Origin: Anaerocolumna jejuensis DSM 15929 | GTDB taxonomy: Bacteria > Bacillota > Clostridia > Lachnospirales > Lachnospiraceae | DNA length: 64,000 nucleotides | Reading direction: 5' to 3' | NCBI RefSeq assembly: GCF_900142215.1 | Contig: NZ_FRAC01000018.1 | Span: 62,001-126,000 of the forward strand | In this document: positions 1 to 8,860 of the stretch, piece by piece | Layout: the number at the start of each line of letters is the position of its first letter | How positions within the stretch are numbered: the stretch's first letter is position 1 | Program-made: the position numbers and the translations under genes | The notes under the pieces: generated by a model | Told to the model about the DNA's origin: nothing | Databases searched by the model: none | The model's input: only the letters and a program-made list of their open reading frames with translations

Positions 1-417
1 GGGAAGCCTGGTAATCTTTTCACTCATCTTCTTTCGTAAGGATAGTACCAGCCTTTCTCCAATTCCGGCCATGATATATTCCTGTATAAAAGAAAAGAAA
101 GAGCTTAGCAGGTAGGCTCCCAGAAACAGCAGCACAGGCCTTTTCAATATATCCATCAGCATTTCAAACCCGCCGCCGAAGCCCTGTTCATTGATTCCCT
201 GAACCAAGGCATCAATGGCTCTGCCTAAAATGAGCGGTGTTACGGCATACAGGCCGATACCCACAAGTGTTGCTGACACAACCACAAGCAATCTCACTTT
301 TTGCTGTAAAAGAAGGCTCAGCAGCCTTTTAATTACCGCTTTTGAGTTCTTGGGGACATCCTCCATTTCAAAAGCATTCTTGTTCATCTGTTTGTCTTTA
401 TCTTTGTTCTTTTTCAT
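1..417 (-). CDS. ABC exporter subunit, N-terminal part (cut by window edge)
   Basis: The first 139 residues are visible; the gene continues past position 1. After a charged N-terminus come a membrane segment (VRLLVVVSATLVGIGLYAV) and a second one near residue 100 (PVLLFLGAYLLSSFFSFIQ), which is the start of a type IV ABC exporter membrane domain. Its ATG overlaps the stop of the upstream exporter gene by 4 bp (ATGA), so the two are translationally coupled and probably form one heterodimeric efflux pump. By family rule this partner should carry the intact catalytic glutamate that the upstream subunit lacks; that part lies outside the window. Confidence 0.85.
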   Translation of the reverse strand, partial: MKKNKDKDKQMNKNAFEMEDVPKNSKAVIKRLLSLLLQQKVRLLVVVSATLVGIGLYAVTPLILGRAIDALVQGINEQGFGGGFEMLMDILKRPVLLFLGAYLLSSFFSFIQEYIMAGIGERLVLSLRKKMSEKITRLP

Positions 418-2150
418 ACTCTGCCTGCCTCCTTTTCCGTAAGCTGAGAGTCCGCAATTTCCTTGTATACACTGCATGTTTTAAGCAGTTCCTGATGTGT
501 GCCCACCCCTGCAATGCTGCCTGCATCCAGCACGATGATCTGGTCCGCGTCCATTATCGTACTGATCCTCTGGGCAATGATCACAACGGCAGATTCCCGC
601 ATCTCATGCTTTAATGCCCCACGCAGGGCAGCGTCCGTCTTAAAATCCAATGCGGAAAAGCTGTCATCAAACACATAGACGGGTGCCTTTTTTACCAATG
701 CCCGGGCGATGCATAACCGCTGCTTCTGCCCGCCTGAAAAGTTTATACCTGCCTGTGCTACCGGGCTGTCATAGCCTGCTTCCAAAGAGTTGATAAAAGA
801 ATCTGCCTGAGCGATTTCTGCCGCCTTCCGCAGTTCCTCTATGGTGGCATCCTTCTTTCCCATGCGCAGGTTATCCGCAATTGTACCGCTGAACAAAAAT
901 GCTTTTTGGGGGACATAGCTGATGCGCTCACGAAGCTCGTGCTGGGTAATGTCACGGATATCCTTTCCCTCCAACAGAATCTGTCCCTTTTGAATGTCAT
1001 AAAGGCGCAGCATGAGTGCGGCAACGGTACTTTTTCCAGAGCCGGTTCCTCCGATAATAGCGGTGGTTTTTCCCTGCTCACAGAGGAAGTTCATATCTTC
1101 CAGAACAGGCTCTTCAGCTCCTTTGTAGGTAAAGGTAACGTTTTGGAAGGTGATTTTATTTTGATTGTCCGTATCCGCTTCGCACACCTCTGTGGCATCC
1201 GCTATTTCCGGATTGATATCCAATACCTCCTGTATACGGTCCAGGCAGGCCGTCATTCTCGGAATATAAACAAGCACCATGGCCGACATCATCAGGAACA
1301 TCAGTGTCATAATGGTATATTCCGTTACGGCGGAAATACTTCCTATCTGAATTGTCTGCCGGAGCACAAGATCTCCGCCAAACCAGACCACTGCCGCCAT
1401 AGCCAGCCCCATAATAGCCCATACTAACGGATTGAAGGCTGCAAAGGTTCTATTTAAACGAATCACATTATTGGCATATTCCGTAAATGTATCATCCGAT
1501 CTTTTCTTCTCATACTCTGTGTTATCAAATGCGCGGATAACCCGGATTCCTACAATAGATTCCCGAACAATCCTGTTGACAACATCCACCCTCTTTTGTA
1601 TGGTTTTTGATATAGGGCTTGCTTTCTTAAACAAAAAGAATATCACAATAAAAAATAGTAACATTCCAGTCAGCGGTATATACACCAGGTCCGGACTTAT
1701 GCCAGCCGTCATGACAATCGCGGCGACCGCAATAAGGGGTGTGGGCAGAACCATCTGTGTGATCATGATCATTGTCTGCTGGATAACGGTAATATCTCCT
1801 GTGGCACGGGTAATCATGGAAGCCGTACCGATGTGATTGAATTCCTTTATTGAGAGCTGCTGTGACTTATCAAATAGCTTTTCCCTCATATACTTACCCG
1901 TAAGGGCGGAGAGATCGGCGCACAGATAACTTCCCCAGAGCGTAATCAAAGCGGTAATTCCTGCCGCAGCCAGCATTTGCAATCCGATGGATATGATGAC
2001 CGGCACATTTTTTTCTAAAATTCCCTTATCTATGATTTTCGCAACAAAATACGGAACCATCAGGGTTCCGAATGACTGGAATAGTGCTAATAAAATGATG
2101 AAAGCTAACATCTTTTTCTTGCTTTGTAAAAATTGAATCAGGTATTTCAT
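414..2150 (-). CDS. ABC exporter subunit with degenerate ATP site (permease-ATPase fusion)
   Basis: A 578-residue half transporter: six-helix exporter domain over about residues 1-310, then a nucleotide-binding domain. Visible motifs are Walker A (GGTGSGKST), signature FSGGQKQR, and a Walker B whose catalytic glutamate is aspartate (VYVFDDSFSALD). The switch histidine is also replaced by glutamine (IIAQRIST). In heterodimeric exporters such as TM287/288 or BmrCD these two changes mark the subunit carrying the degenerate site. The start overlaps the MarR gene stop by 4 bp and the stop overlaps the next exporter gene by 4 bp, giving a tight three-gene operon. Multidrug or peptide export is the likely role; the substrate is unknown. 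Confidence 0.93.
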   Translation of the reverse strand: MKYLIQFLQSKKKMLAFIILLALFQSFGTLMVPYFVAKIIDKGILEKNVPVIISIGLQMLAAAGITALITLWGSYLCADLSALTGKYMREKLFDKSQQLSIKEFNHIGTASMITRATGDITVIQQTMIMITQMVLPTPLIAVAAIVMTAGISPDLVYIPLTGMLLFFIVIFFLFKKASPISKTIQKRVDVVNRIVRESIVGIRVIRAFDNTEYEKKRSDDTFTEYANNVIRLNRTFAAFNPLVWAIMGLAMAAVVWFGGDLVLRQTIQIGSISAVTEYTIMTLMFLMMSAMVLVYIPRMTACLDRIQEVLDINPEIADATEVCEADTDNQNKITFQNVTFTYKGAEEPVLEDMNFLCEQGKTTAIIGGTGSGKSTVAALMLRLYDIQKGQILLEGKDIRDITQHELRERISYVPQKAFLFSGTIADNLRMGKKDATIEELRKAAEIAQADSFINSLEAGYDSPVAQAGINFSGGQKQRLCIARALVKKAPVYVFDDSFSALDFKTDAALRGALKHEMRESAVVIIAQRISTIMDADQIIVLDAGSIAGVGTHQELLKTCSVYKEIADSQLTEKEAGRV

Positions 2151-2698
2151 TCAGAGTTCCTCCTTAAGCCTGCTGTTCCAGGATTAGTCGTCGTTAAATT
2201 CGTTTGCCCGCCTTTCAAAATTCCTGAAGTCTGTATCCCTGATGATTTCATCAGCTCCAGTGAATGCATAATCTGTGTCAGCTGATTAAGAAAGGCACGC
2301 TCACCATTTATCATGGAATTCCTTTCCTCCTCTTCCATATTAAAAAAGGACTCCTCTTCCAGATAAAGCATATCTGCCAGAATGCTGTCGGCATATTTTA
2401 TCCCGGATTCTGTCAGCTGAATATACTTGTTGCGCTTGTCGAAATCGGCAACCTGTTTTAGTATGTATCCCTTTTTTTCGAAGGAATCCAAAATGGTATT
2501 GACCGTTTGCTTGGGATACAGAAGCCTATCACAAATAAGGCGCTGGGTGCATTGGCCCTGATTCTCATAAATCTCCTGAAGCACAAAAAGTGAAGCAGAT
2601 GTCAGCCCATGCATTTTTGCCAACTTTTCATAGACTGCACTAATCTCAAAATACACCTCATAATACTGTCTGATGGATTCTTTTATTTCATCCCGCAT
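2147..2698 (-). CDS. MarR-family transcriptional regulator
   Basis: A winged-helix regulator of 183 residues; the HTH region is seen around CTQRLICDRLLYPKQTVN with the wing FEKKGYILKQ and basic DKRNKYIQLT, typical of MarR proteins. The start is the ATG at 2698, placed 9 nt after AGGAGG (2708-2713); a GTG 21 bp upstream would contain the ribosome binding site itself. The gene overlaps the following exporter gene by 4 bp, so it probably represses its own operon until a drug-like ligand binds. Two inverted repeats lie directly upstream (2725-2760). Confidence 0.9.
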   Translation of the reverse strand: MRDEIKESIRQYYEVYFEISAVYEKLAKMHGLTSASLFVLQEIYENQGQCTQRLICDRLLYPKQTVNTILDSFEKKGYILKQVADFDKRNKYIQLTESGIKYADSILADMLYLEEESFFNMEEEERNSMINGERAFLNQLTQIMHSLELMKSSGIQTSGILKGGQTNLTTTNPGTAGLRRNSE

Positions 2699-2724
2699 AT
2701 TAAAATGCCTCCTTCTCACATTTA

Positions 2725-2760
2725 AGTCCGGTTACGGACTAATTAGAAGTATATCTAATT
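2725..2760 (-). promoter_or_regulatory. Paired inverted repeats upstream of marR (candidate operator)
   Basis: Two perfect inverted repeats stand side by side: AGTCCG-GTTA-CGGACT (2725-2740) and AATTAGA-6 bp-TCTAATT (2741-2760). They lie 27-62 bp upstream of the MarR start, where a self-binding MarR dimer would act. The symmetry is seen; binding is inferred. Confidence 0.55.
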
Positions 2761-2843
2761 ATATGGATTTTGTCACGTAGTAATCTTTCACAAAAACCAT
2801 CTGCTAATAATGCCAGCCTTTGGCAGAACGACTATAATTCAAA

Positions 2844-2882
2844 AACCCCGCAGAATCAATTAAATATTGATTCCGCGGGGTT
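2844..2882 (-). terminator. Rho-independent terminator after MFS efflux gene
   Basis: AACCCCGC (2844-2851) pairs with GCGGGGTT (2875-2882), and the stem is extended inward by AATCAAT/ATTGATT. On the minus strand the hairpin is followed by a T run (GGGGTTTTTG). It ends the MFS transcript. Confidence 0.8.
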
Positions 2883-3047
2883 CAACATGGCTTCTTACGT
2901 TTGTGCTATCCTTTTTTACTGCCCGTTGATTGCATTCAGGTGGCATTTAATGCTTCTTCGATTCCAAGGCCGACCTTCGCAGCTAACCCTGCATATATAG
3001 GAAGGTATTGCATTAATGAGACAGGACGGTCTGTGGTTATTGCAACT

Positions 3048-4697
3048 TTAATTTATTTTTAGACCGGGTTTTTGTTTAAGGGTAAAGGATACCACAACTC
3101 CAATAGCTGCAATAATTGCAGAAGCTATAAACATGTGCGTATATCCCCTATTTAGAATGTGTTGAAAGGTATTTTCAATATCCGAAGCCATACTGTTAAG
3201 CGCAGGCAGCACATAAATCTGAGCCTCTTCCGGAAGTATTTTCTTAAAGATATCCGTTAATTGACTTACAATAGTTGTCACATCTGCGTTTTGCAGAGAT
3301 GCAAATAAGTTCTTACTGGCATTGGCACCATTAGAGCTCATGGCCGCAAGCATATCTCCCCCGCCTGCCTTTGCAAAGCCGGACTGCAACATATGCATTA
3401 GTTCAGGCTGAATATTTTTGCTGGCATCCACAATAAAACCAATCATAAAGCCGGGAGAGATTGTTACACCGATGGAGCGGATTAATGACATGGCAGCGAG
3501 AGCAGTTGCGCCTTCTTCTTCCTTTACTGCACCTAATATCAAGTAATTTAAAGGAGGTCCCATTGTAAATCCGACTCCAACCCCCATGAAAGCAATGCCA
3601 ATTAAAACAGAAAGCAAAGTCAGGCTTTTAGCTGCAAGGAGACCTAACACCAAAGTTCCGGCAGCTGTGCAGGCAAATCCGATGATAAGTACAAGCTTTG
3701 CTCCTTTTTTATCGAGCAGCTTTCCGCTAAGAGGAGAAGCTGCTCCGGAAAATACGGCCAGCAGGGTCACCAGATATCCCCCTGAACCGCTCTTTAGTTT
3801 CAAAGTATTCTCTGCAAACTGTGGCATATAAACCATACCCATCATGCCGATTCCCACAATAAAGGCAATGATAAATATTGTTACGATTTCACGGTTCTTA
3901 AAATATTTCATGGATAGAACAGGGTCCGCTGCCCTTTTTTCCACAATAATAAATATCGGAATCAAAATTACAAAAGTAATCAGGAAAGGGTATACTTTCT
4001 GCTGCTGCAAACTTTCTATTACAGAGAAAAAATTTATATTTGTTAAGGCATATAATAAACTTGCAATCATAGCTGCCAGAATCAGTGCACCTGGAATATC
4101 CAGCCTGCTTTTGGCCTCCCTTTTGGATTCTTCCATCACTCCTGATAAAAATAGTGTTACAATACAAATCGGAACATTTATAAAGAAAATAAATCCCCAG
4201 TGATTCTGCCCTGCAAGGTCAATGATGGTACTCCCAAGGGTTGGTCCTACAATCGTTGCGACTCCATATACAGCTCCGACCATTCCAAGGGCAGTGCCTC
4301 TCTTTTCCGGAGGAAAGGACTGACCTATTACAGTGGTTGCAATAGGCAGAATCCCGCCGGCACCAATAGCCTGAATAACTCTTGCTGTAAGCAGAAAGGC
4401 AAAATTACCGTAAAAGTTACTGAATCCGCAAAGTGCAGATCCTATTCCAAATACAATAATCCCGAACATATACATTTTCTTTCTGCCGATAATATCAGAC
4501 AGCTTAGAACTGATTGGCATGGAGACGGCATAGACTAAGGTATAGATCGTTATCATCCAAGCACCTATACTTTTTGATACATTGAAGCTGTTTTGGATAA
4601 TCTCCCTGGCAGGAGAAACAATTCCATTATCAATAGCCCCCATAAAAATTCCTAATAAAAACAAGACTAAAATCAACGTTGTATGCTTTTTTTGCAC
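3048..4697 (-). CDS. MFS drug:H+ antiporter, DHA2 (EmrB/QacA) type
   Basis: A membrane protein of about 549 residues with the 14-helix layout of DHA2 drug exporters. Family motifs are visible: SSKLSDIIGRKKMYMFG (motif A) and ARVIQAIGAGGILPIA (motif B), plus a motif-C-like GAVYGVATIVGPTLGSTI. A long extracellular loop lies between the last two helices (about residues 440-500). The start is best placed at GTG 4697, preceded by AAGGGGA; the ATG at 4721 lies inside a palindrome that looks like an operator and has no ribosome binding site. The TetR gene upstream is its likely repressor, since matching palindromes lie in front of both genes. Confidence 0.92.
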   Translation of the reverse strand: MQKKHTTLILVLFLLGIFMGAIDNGIVSPAREIIQNSFNVSKSIGAWMITIYTLVYAVSMPISSKLSDIIGRKKMYMFGIIVFGIGSALCGFSNFYGNFAFLLTARVIQAIGAGGILPIATTVIGQSFPPEKRGTALGMVGAVYGVATIVGPTLGSTIIDLAGQNHWGFIFFINVPICIVTLFLSGVMEESKREAKSRLDIPGALILAAMIASLLYALTNINFFSVIESLQQQKVYPFLITFVILIPIFIIVEKRAADPVLSMKYFKNREIVTIFIIAFIVGIGMMGMVYMPQFAENTLKLKSGSGGYLVTLLAVFSGAASPLSGKLLDKKGAKLVLIIGFACTAAGTLVLGLLAAKSLTLLSVLIGIAFMGVGVGFTMGPPLNYLILGAVKEEEGATALAAMSLIRSIGVTISPGFMIGFIVDASKNIQPELMHMLQSGFAKAGGGDMLAAMSSNGANASKNLFASLQNADVTTIVSQLTDIFKKILPEEAQIYVLPALNSMASDIENTFQHILNRGYTHMFIASAIIAAIGVVVSFTLKQKPGLKIN

Positions 4698-4714
4698 TAT
4701 AAAATTCCCCTTTC

Positions 4715-4727
4715 TGAACATTGTTCA
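4715..4727. promoter_or_regulatory. TetR-type operator in front of the MFS pump
   Basis: The perfect inverted repeat TGAACA-T-TGTTCA lies 18 bp before the GTG start of the pump. Almost the same palindrome occurs before the TetR gene at 5347-5359, so this is a candidate repressor site. Confidence 0.75.
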
Positions 4728-4754
4728 TTTAAAGCCTAAAAAAATAGCTTTGCT

Positions 4755-4777
4755 CCTATAGAGGAATTCTCTATAGG
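4755..4777 (-). terminator. Terminator overlapping the tetR stop codon
   Basis: CCTATAGAG (4755-4763) and CTCTATAGG (4769-4777) form a perfect 9-bp stem with a GAATT loop. The TAG stop of TetR lies in the arm. On the minus strand a T run (ATTTTTTTAG) follows about 10 nt later. It would partly insulate the MFS gene from TetR transcription. Confidence 0.65.
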
Positions 4778-5331
4778 AAATAGCTTTTCAAAATCATCTC
4801 AAAAGTAGCATATTCAAATTGCTTCATCTGCGCTATCAGCATAAAATTCTGAACAATAAAGCTTGCCAGTTCCCTGTTGTTGATTTCCGGTTTTGTTACA
4901 TTGGCTTTTTCTGCCTTGTACTTACAGATAGCCTCTTCCAGCGTAGCAACAAATAAATCCACCACTTCCTGCTTCTGTCTATGATGCTCTTTTGTCATAC
5001 CTTTTTCACTGCCGTTTAGCTTCAGCCATGTATCTTTGAAGGTATCCAAAAATGACTCCAAAAGCTGATAGATATTACGGAACTTCTCGAACAACTCGCA
5101 TTCTTCCTGTTGCGCCTCTTTAATGGCGGCAATAAATTCCATCCAGTATTGGTACATCAGTTCTGACATTAAGTTATCCTTCGTAGGAAAGTAGTTATAA
5201 ATAGTGCCTACCGCAATTCCGGATGCTTTCGCAATCTCCCGCATATTCAGTTTACTGTATCCCTTTGAGATAATAATTGTTTTTGCATTCTGAACAATTA
5301 CCTCTCTTAAATCAACGTATATCTTTGGCAT
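4771..5331 (-). CDS. TetR/AcrR-family repressor
   Basis: A protein of 186 residues with a classical TetR DNA-binding domain at the N-terminus (MREIAKASGIAVGTIYNYF, about residues 26-45) and a helical ligand domain. The start ATG follows AAGGAAGG. The palindrome TGAACTATGTTCA lies just upstream of this ribosome binding site and its near-copy lies in front of the downstream MFS gene. This indicates autorepression and control of the pump. Confidence 0.9.
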   Translation of the reverse strand: MPKIYVDLREVIVQNAKTIIISKGYSKLNMREIAKASGIAVGTIYNYFPTKDNLMSELMYQYWMEFIAAIKEAQQEECELFEKFRNIYQLLESFLDTFKDTWLKLNGSEKGMTKEHHRQKQEVVDLFVATLEEAICKYKAEKANVTKPEINNRELASFIVQNFMLIAQMKQFEYATFEMILKSYFL

Positions 5332-5346
5332 ATGACCTTCCTTTTG

Positions 5347-5359
5347 TGAACTATGTTCA
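5347..5359. promoter_or_regulatory. TetR-type operator in front of tetR
   Basis: TGAAC-TAT-GTTCA is a perfect inverted repeat 16 bp before the TetR ATG. It shares 11 of 13 positions with the site at 4715-4727. Confidence 0.75.
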
Positions 5360-5463
5360 TAATAACTCTGATTCCAAAATATTGCAACCTAATATTTCCA
5401 TTTCTTCAATATTTTACAACACTATTAATACCACCCATAAAACGGCAAGCAAAAAGTATCTCA

Positions 5464-6003
5464 TCACCATTTCTCGTACCTTACAATTTCCTCCATCGCT
5501 CTTCGCGGCCGCTGTTCCGGTGCCTCATCACCATATCCCAAGGTAATGATTCCGCACACATATTTATCCTCCGGAATGTTCAGGATAGGCCTGACAGCAT
5601 CTTGCTCAAACCACGCGGTCCAACAGGCTGCCAACCCCAGGTGCTCTGCTTCAAGCAATATATGTTCCATTGCAATTGCTGTGTCTCGAATAATTTGCTT
5701 AAGTTCCGGTTCAGAACTGTTCTCATCCAGCCTGACTTTAGTATCCATTGGTATACGGCATCGAATATCCGCTACACACACAATGAATATCGGAGCTGCC
5801 AGCATCCATTTTTGATGATGATCGGCGATTGATAGTTTTTCTTTCGTATCCTCGGATTCAATAATAATGAAAGTCCAAGGCTGCGTATTGCTTCCGGAAG
5901 GTGCTAGTCTGGCACTTTCTAATATTGGAACAAGCTTCTCTTTTTCAACTTTTTTATTTAGATATTTACGGATGCTTCTTCTGTTTTCTATTTGTTTTAG
6001 CAT
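5464..6003 (-). CDS. Nitroreductase-family flavoprotein
   Basis: A 179-residue protein that starts with the family signature (ENRRSIRKYLNKKVEKEKL) and carries the FMN-binding segment ARLAPSGSNTQPWTF near residues 32-46, followed by HLGLAACWTAWF. The family consists of dimeric FMN enzymes that use NAD(P)H to reduce nitro compounds, quinones or related electrophiles in the cytoplasm. The ribosome binding site GGAGATTACC precedes the ATG. It lies downstream of the TetR gene but is separated from it by 130 bp, so co-regulation is uncertain. Confidence 0.9.
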   Translation of the reverse strand: MLKQIENRRSIRKYLNKKVEKEKLVPILESARLAPSGSNTQPWTFIIIESEDTKEKLSIADHHQKWMLAAPIFIVCVADIRCRIPMDTKVRLDENSSEPELKQIIRDTAIAMEHILLEAEHLGLAACWTAWFEQDAVRPILNIPEDKYVCGIITLGYGDEAPEQRPRRAMEEIVRYEKW

Positions 6004-6071
6004 GGTAATCTCCTTACTAACAACTCATATTTTGAATGTTAAGTAAACTGTGGCTCTTATAACTATATCGT

Positions 6072-7283
6072 TCATTTTCTTTTATAAAAACCGAGGGTGT
6101 ATGACATTTCTTTGTCATTAATATACAGTGCATCATATATGTGACCGTCCGAATCCCGTTGCAGCGTACTTAAATCATATTTTCTGTAATCACTATTATT
6201 ATCTGTGACTATCATCTCTCTTTTATTCAGGGCTTTATCAAAATAGCAATAGATGCGGTCGTCTTCATCATCCCTTTTATCCAAGCGAAAAGTGCACCCG
6301 ACGGATATGGCTTTTCCATCAGTGGAATAAAAAGTTTTCCCACTGTAATCCTCCATTTGAATCTCTTTCTCAGCCGGTACCACTTCAAAATCTAAAGCAT
6401 AAGCAATATCATTCCAAACGAATTCTATACCGTTTATACTCTTTGAAAGGTAGCGTGCATACCTGTAATTAACATTATCGTCATAATAGGATTTCTTAGA
6501 CTCCGAATCGTATGCTTTTACCTTATAAGCAGTGACTACATCACTTAATCTGTATTGATTATTAGGACCGCCAAAATAAAAATAGTCGAGAGAAACCATA
6601 TTACCGGCAATATATCTGTCCTTGCTGCGGTAATTTAAAAGAGCCAGGTACACATCGGATACCTCCGATGCTGGGAAAAAGCTCTTGGTATCAACACTTC
6701 CAAAGTCCATATCACTGGCGACATATTTGCATACCAAATAAATTTGATACTGGTCATTATTAAACAAATCGTCTACTGAGGTTATACCATATTCAGTAAA
6801 ATTCCCAAAACTGCTGCCGTTCAGCTCACCATCAAGGTCCTTCAGGTAGTAATGCACTTCAATATCATAAGGAGCATCGATTGAAAGAGAAGATGCTGCA
6901 TAGTTCTTAAGATCATCCACAACCAATTGCTCGTTATAATTGTCATAACATTGACCCGTTTCAACATTGGTAATGACTGAAAACTCTTTTTTATTTACAA
7001 TAACGGAAGATTTGACATAAGAACTGGTAATTTTAGAAAAATCGGGGAGGACAAGGTCTCTTTTCGGACGGTTCAAGCTATCCAATGATTTGATTTCCCC
7101 ACTGCCATAGTTCCTTTTTAAATACTCCTGTACAATGGGCCTGGCCAATGTTTCATTATTCTTTGCTTTCTCCTTTTCCTCCTTCGACATGCACGCCGTC
7201 AATGAAAATAGGCATATAATTGTAAAAATATAAACCAGCTTCCGTATCGATGTAGTGTTCTTAATACAATTCATTCTGTTCAT
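6072..7283 (-). CDS. Predicted lipoprotein of unknown function
   Basis: A 403-residue protein with a basic N-terminus, a hydrophobic segment (LVYIFTIICLFSL) and lipobox LTAC, so it should be lipid-anchored outside the membrane. The ATG at 7283 follows AAAGGGG with a 6-nt spacer; upstream in-frame ATGs lack such a site. The mature part is rich in charged and aromatic residues with no repeats or family motif that I recognise. It appears monocistronic and its role is unknown. Confidence 0.7.
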   Translation of the reverse strand: MNRMNCIKNTTSIRKLVYIFTIICLFSLTACMSKEEKEKAKNNETLARPIVQEYLKRNYGSGEIKSLDSLNRPKRDLVLPDFSKITSSYVKSSVIVNKKEFSVITNVETGQCYDNYNEQLVVDDLKNYAASSLSIDAPYDIEVHYYLKDLDGELNGSSFGNFTEYGITSVDDLFNNDQYQIYLVCKYVASDMDFGSVDTKSFFPASEVSDVYLALLNYRSKDRYIAGNMVSLDYFYFGGPNNQYRLSDVVTAYKVKAYDSESKKSYYDDNVNYRYARYLSKSINGIEFVWNDIAYALDFEVVPAEKEIQMEDYSGKTFYSTDGKAISVGCTFRLDKRDDEDDRIYCYFDKALNKREMIVTDNNSDYRKYDLSTLQRDSDGHIYDALYINDKEMSYTLGFYKRK

Positions 7284-7483
7284 TTTCATCCCCTTTGTAT
7301 TCATAATCTTTCTATCATTTGTTTTCACTGCCACATTTCTTCATCAGAACTATAATCTACACGCGGCTTGAACGATCTATAAAGATACCGTTTAAATCTG
7401 GCAGGACCTCGGCGGCAAAGCATTTTTATTGACATTCTAACAATTATAAAACATATCATTGTTATTATTTGCAGTTCTTATAG

Positions 7484-7876
7484 TCAAGAAATCTGTATGA
7501 TAGTTTTTGTTATACCGATTTCTCGATCCCAAAACACATAAAATATAGCATCATCATGAAGTCTTATTTTGCTCTGTTTTATTTCTAATTGTCCAATAAA
7601 TGTCATAGGCCTGTCATCATTGAATTGCCACTCCGGATCTTGAATCCATTCAGGCTTTTTATCTACCACTTGAAAATCTTTTGCAACAGCAGTCCTCAAC
7701 AATTCTTTTAGACTATCATCATTATTATCTTGATATTTTTCGAGTAATTTTATAAAGTATTTTTCGCTTTCATTACTAGAAATAGGATCAAAAGAAAACT
7801 CCTTCCCTAAGTCTAATAAGATTCTCATTTTATCCAAGGGTATCTCTGATGTAAAATCATCTATATATTCACTCAT
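7484..7876 (-). CDS. Hypothetical protein, possibly SUFU/DUF1963-like
   Basis: A soluble acidic protein of 130 residues with no signal peptide. The ATG at 7876 follows a strong GAGGAGG, so an upstream ATG in the same frame is unlikely to be used. The C-terminal half (PEWIQDPEWQFNDDRPMTF, then IGQLEI) resembles the Trp/Pro-rich core of DUF1963-like or polymorphic-toxin immunity proteins. This resemblance is a weak impression. No toxin gene is adjacent. About 340 bp upstream to the next gene hold nothing recognised. Confidence 0.6.
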   Translation of the reverse strand: MSEYIDDFTSEIPLDKMRILLDLGKEFSFDPISSNESEKYFIKLLEKYQDNNDDSLKELLRTAVAKDFQVVDKKPEWIQDPEWQFNDDRPMTFIGQLEIKQSKIRLHDDAIFYVFWDREIGITKTIIQIS

Positions 7877-8218
7877 TTTTACCTCCTCTTTCCAATGCCA
7901 CTTGCTCATGGCAGATATCCATAGTGCTGATTTCATTCCCACAATTGCGGGAATCAATCGAACTCTAACCTCTGTAAAATTAAAATAACTGTATCAAAAA
8001 CCCGAATTTTATCAATTATCCTGTATGTTTAGCTCCCTTTAAAAAACAGTAACATGAGTTGACTGAAATAAGCTTCGTCCCGCCCATGACTTCTAATCTT
8101 TTTTATTTATCTGTACACAGTACTCAGCATGCCTTGAGGAGATATATCTTGAATTTATTATCACATAAATTTCTTATTGTTTCAACTCAATTTGGTATAA
8201 ATAAAACCCTTTTTGGAA
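7877..8218. other. Intergenic stretch with no recognised element
   Basis: No open frame with a ribosome binding site, no clear hairpin and no repeat were found apart from the AGGAGG serving the 130-residue gene at its left end. A short GCAATTGCGGG-like palindromic patch near 7940 is unremarkable. Confidence 0.5.
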
Positions 8219-8860
8219 TTATAATAAATCTGTTTTTTTATAAATCCGCATAGATATCATTGCAGATACCACCAAAATTATAATACTAAATAAAATGGCA
8301 CCGCCTAATAATATTGTAGGATTTAGCATATCAAGAAAACTAAAATCTAAATTATTTTCCACTTTTAAAAATTGCGGTAACCCAAAAGAGAATGTCATTA
8401 TAATTATTACAAATAGGAATTTTGTTTTTTCATACCCTAATTTATATTGCACAGGCAAATAAATACTAAGTAAAATAGAAATTACCAGAAATAACACGAC
8501 AGGCATTGTAAATCCCCAAGTACCTAATTGTGGAAACACAAGTGCTTCAATTCCAAAAATCATACAACACACCAGGTAAATAATGAGACAGAAAATATAT
8601 TTTGATAATGCAATGTCTTTACGGGGATACGGCAAAGCGCATAGCAAAGCCGACGCTTTAGGATATTGAGTTTCTTTCAGAAATACATATTGTAAAAGCA
8701 TAAAGACTGATATAATCGTTATTAGAACGAAGCCCATTACTCCTGCATATTCTGGAAGCCTTCCAATCAATAACAGTGGAAAGATGATACTCACAGTTAT
8801 CATAATCAGCACATATTTTTTAACAAGCACAAAGTCTTTTTTTACTAATTGAAATAACAT
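8219..8860 (-). CDS. ABC-2 type permease (small, YtrC/D-like)
   Basis: A 213-residue protein with six hydrophobic segments and short loops (YVLIMITVSIIFPLLLIG, VMGFVLITIISVFMLLQYVF and others), matching the compact ABC2_membrane_5 type of permease. Its ATG shares the A of the TAATG stop/start junction with the ATPase upstream, so the two are co-translated. It should form the membrane channel of the GntR-controlled ABC transporter. Confidence 0.85.
   Translation of the reverse strand: MLFQLVKKDFVLVKKYVLIMITVSIIFPLLLIGRLPEYAGVMGFVLITIISVFMLLQYVFLKETQYPKASALLCALPYPRKDIALSKYIFCLIIYLVCCMIFGIEALVFPQLGTWGFTMPVVLFLVISILLSIYLPVQYKLGYEKTKFLFVIIIMTFSFGLPQFLKVENNLDFSFLDMLNPTILLGGAILFSIIILVVSAMISMRIYKKTDLL

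Noticed and set aside
906..1427. Plus-strand open frame of 173 codons opposite the ABC exporter gene
   Set aside because: It has no ribosome binding site and lies wholly within a gene with clear ABC motifs on the other strand.
2770..3000. Plus-strand frame of 76 codons
   Set aside because: It runs through the terminator hairpin at 2844-2882 and has no ribosome binding site.
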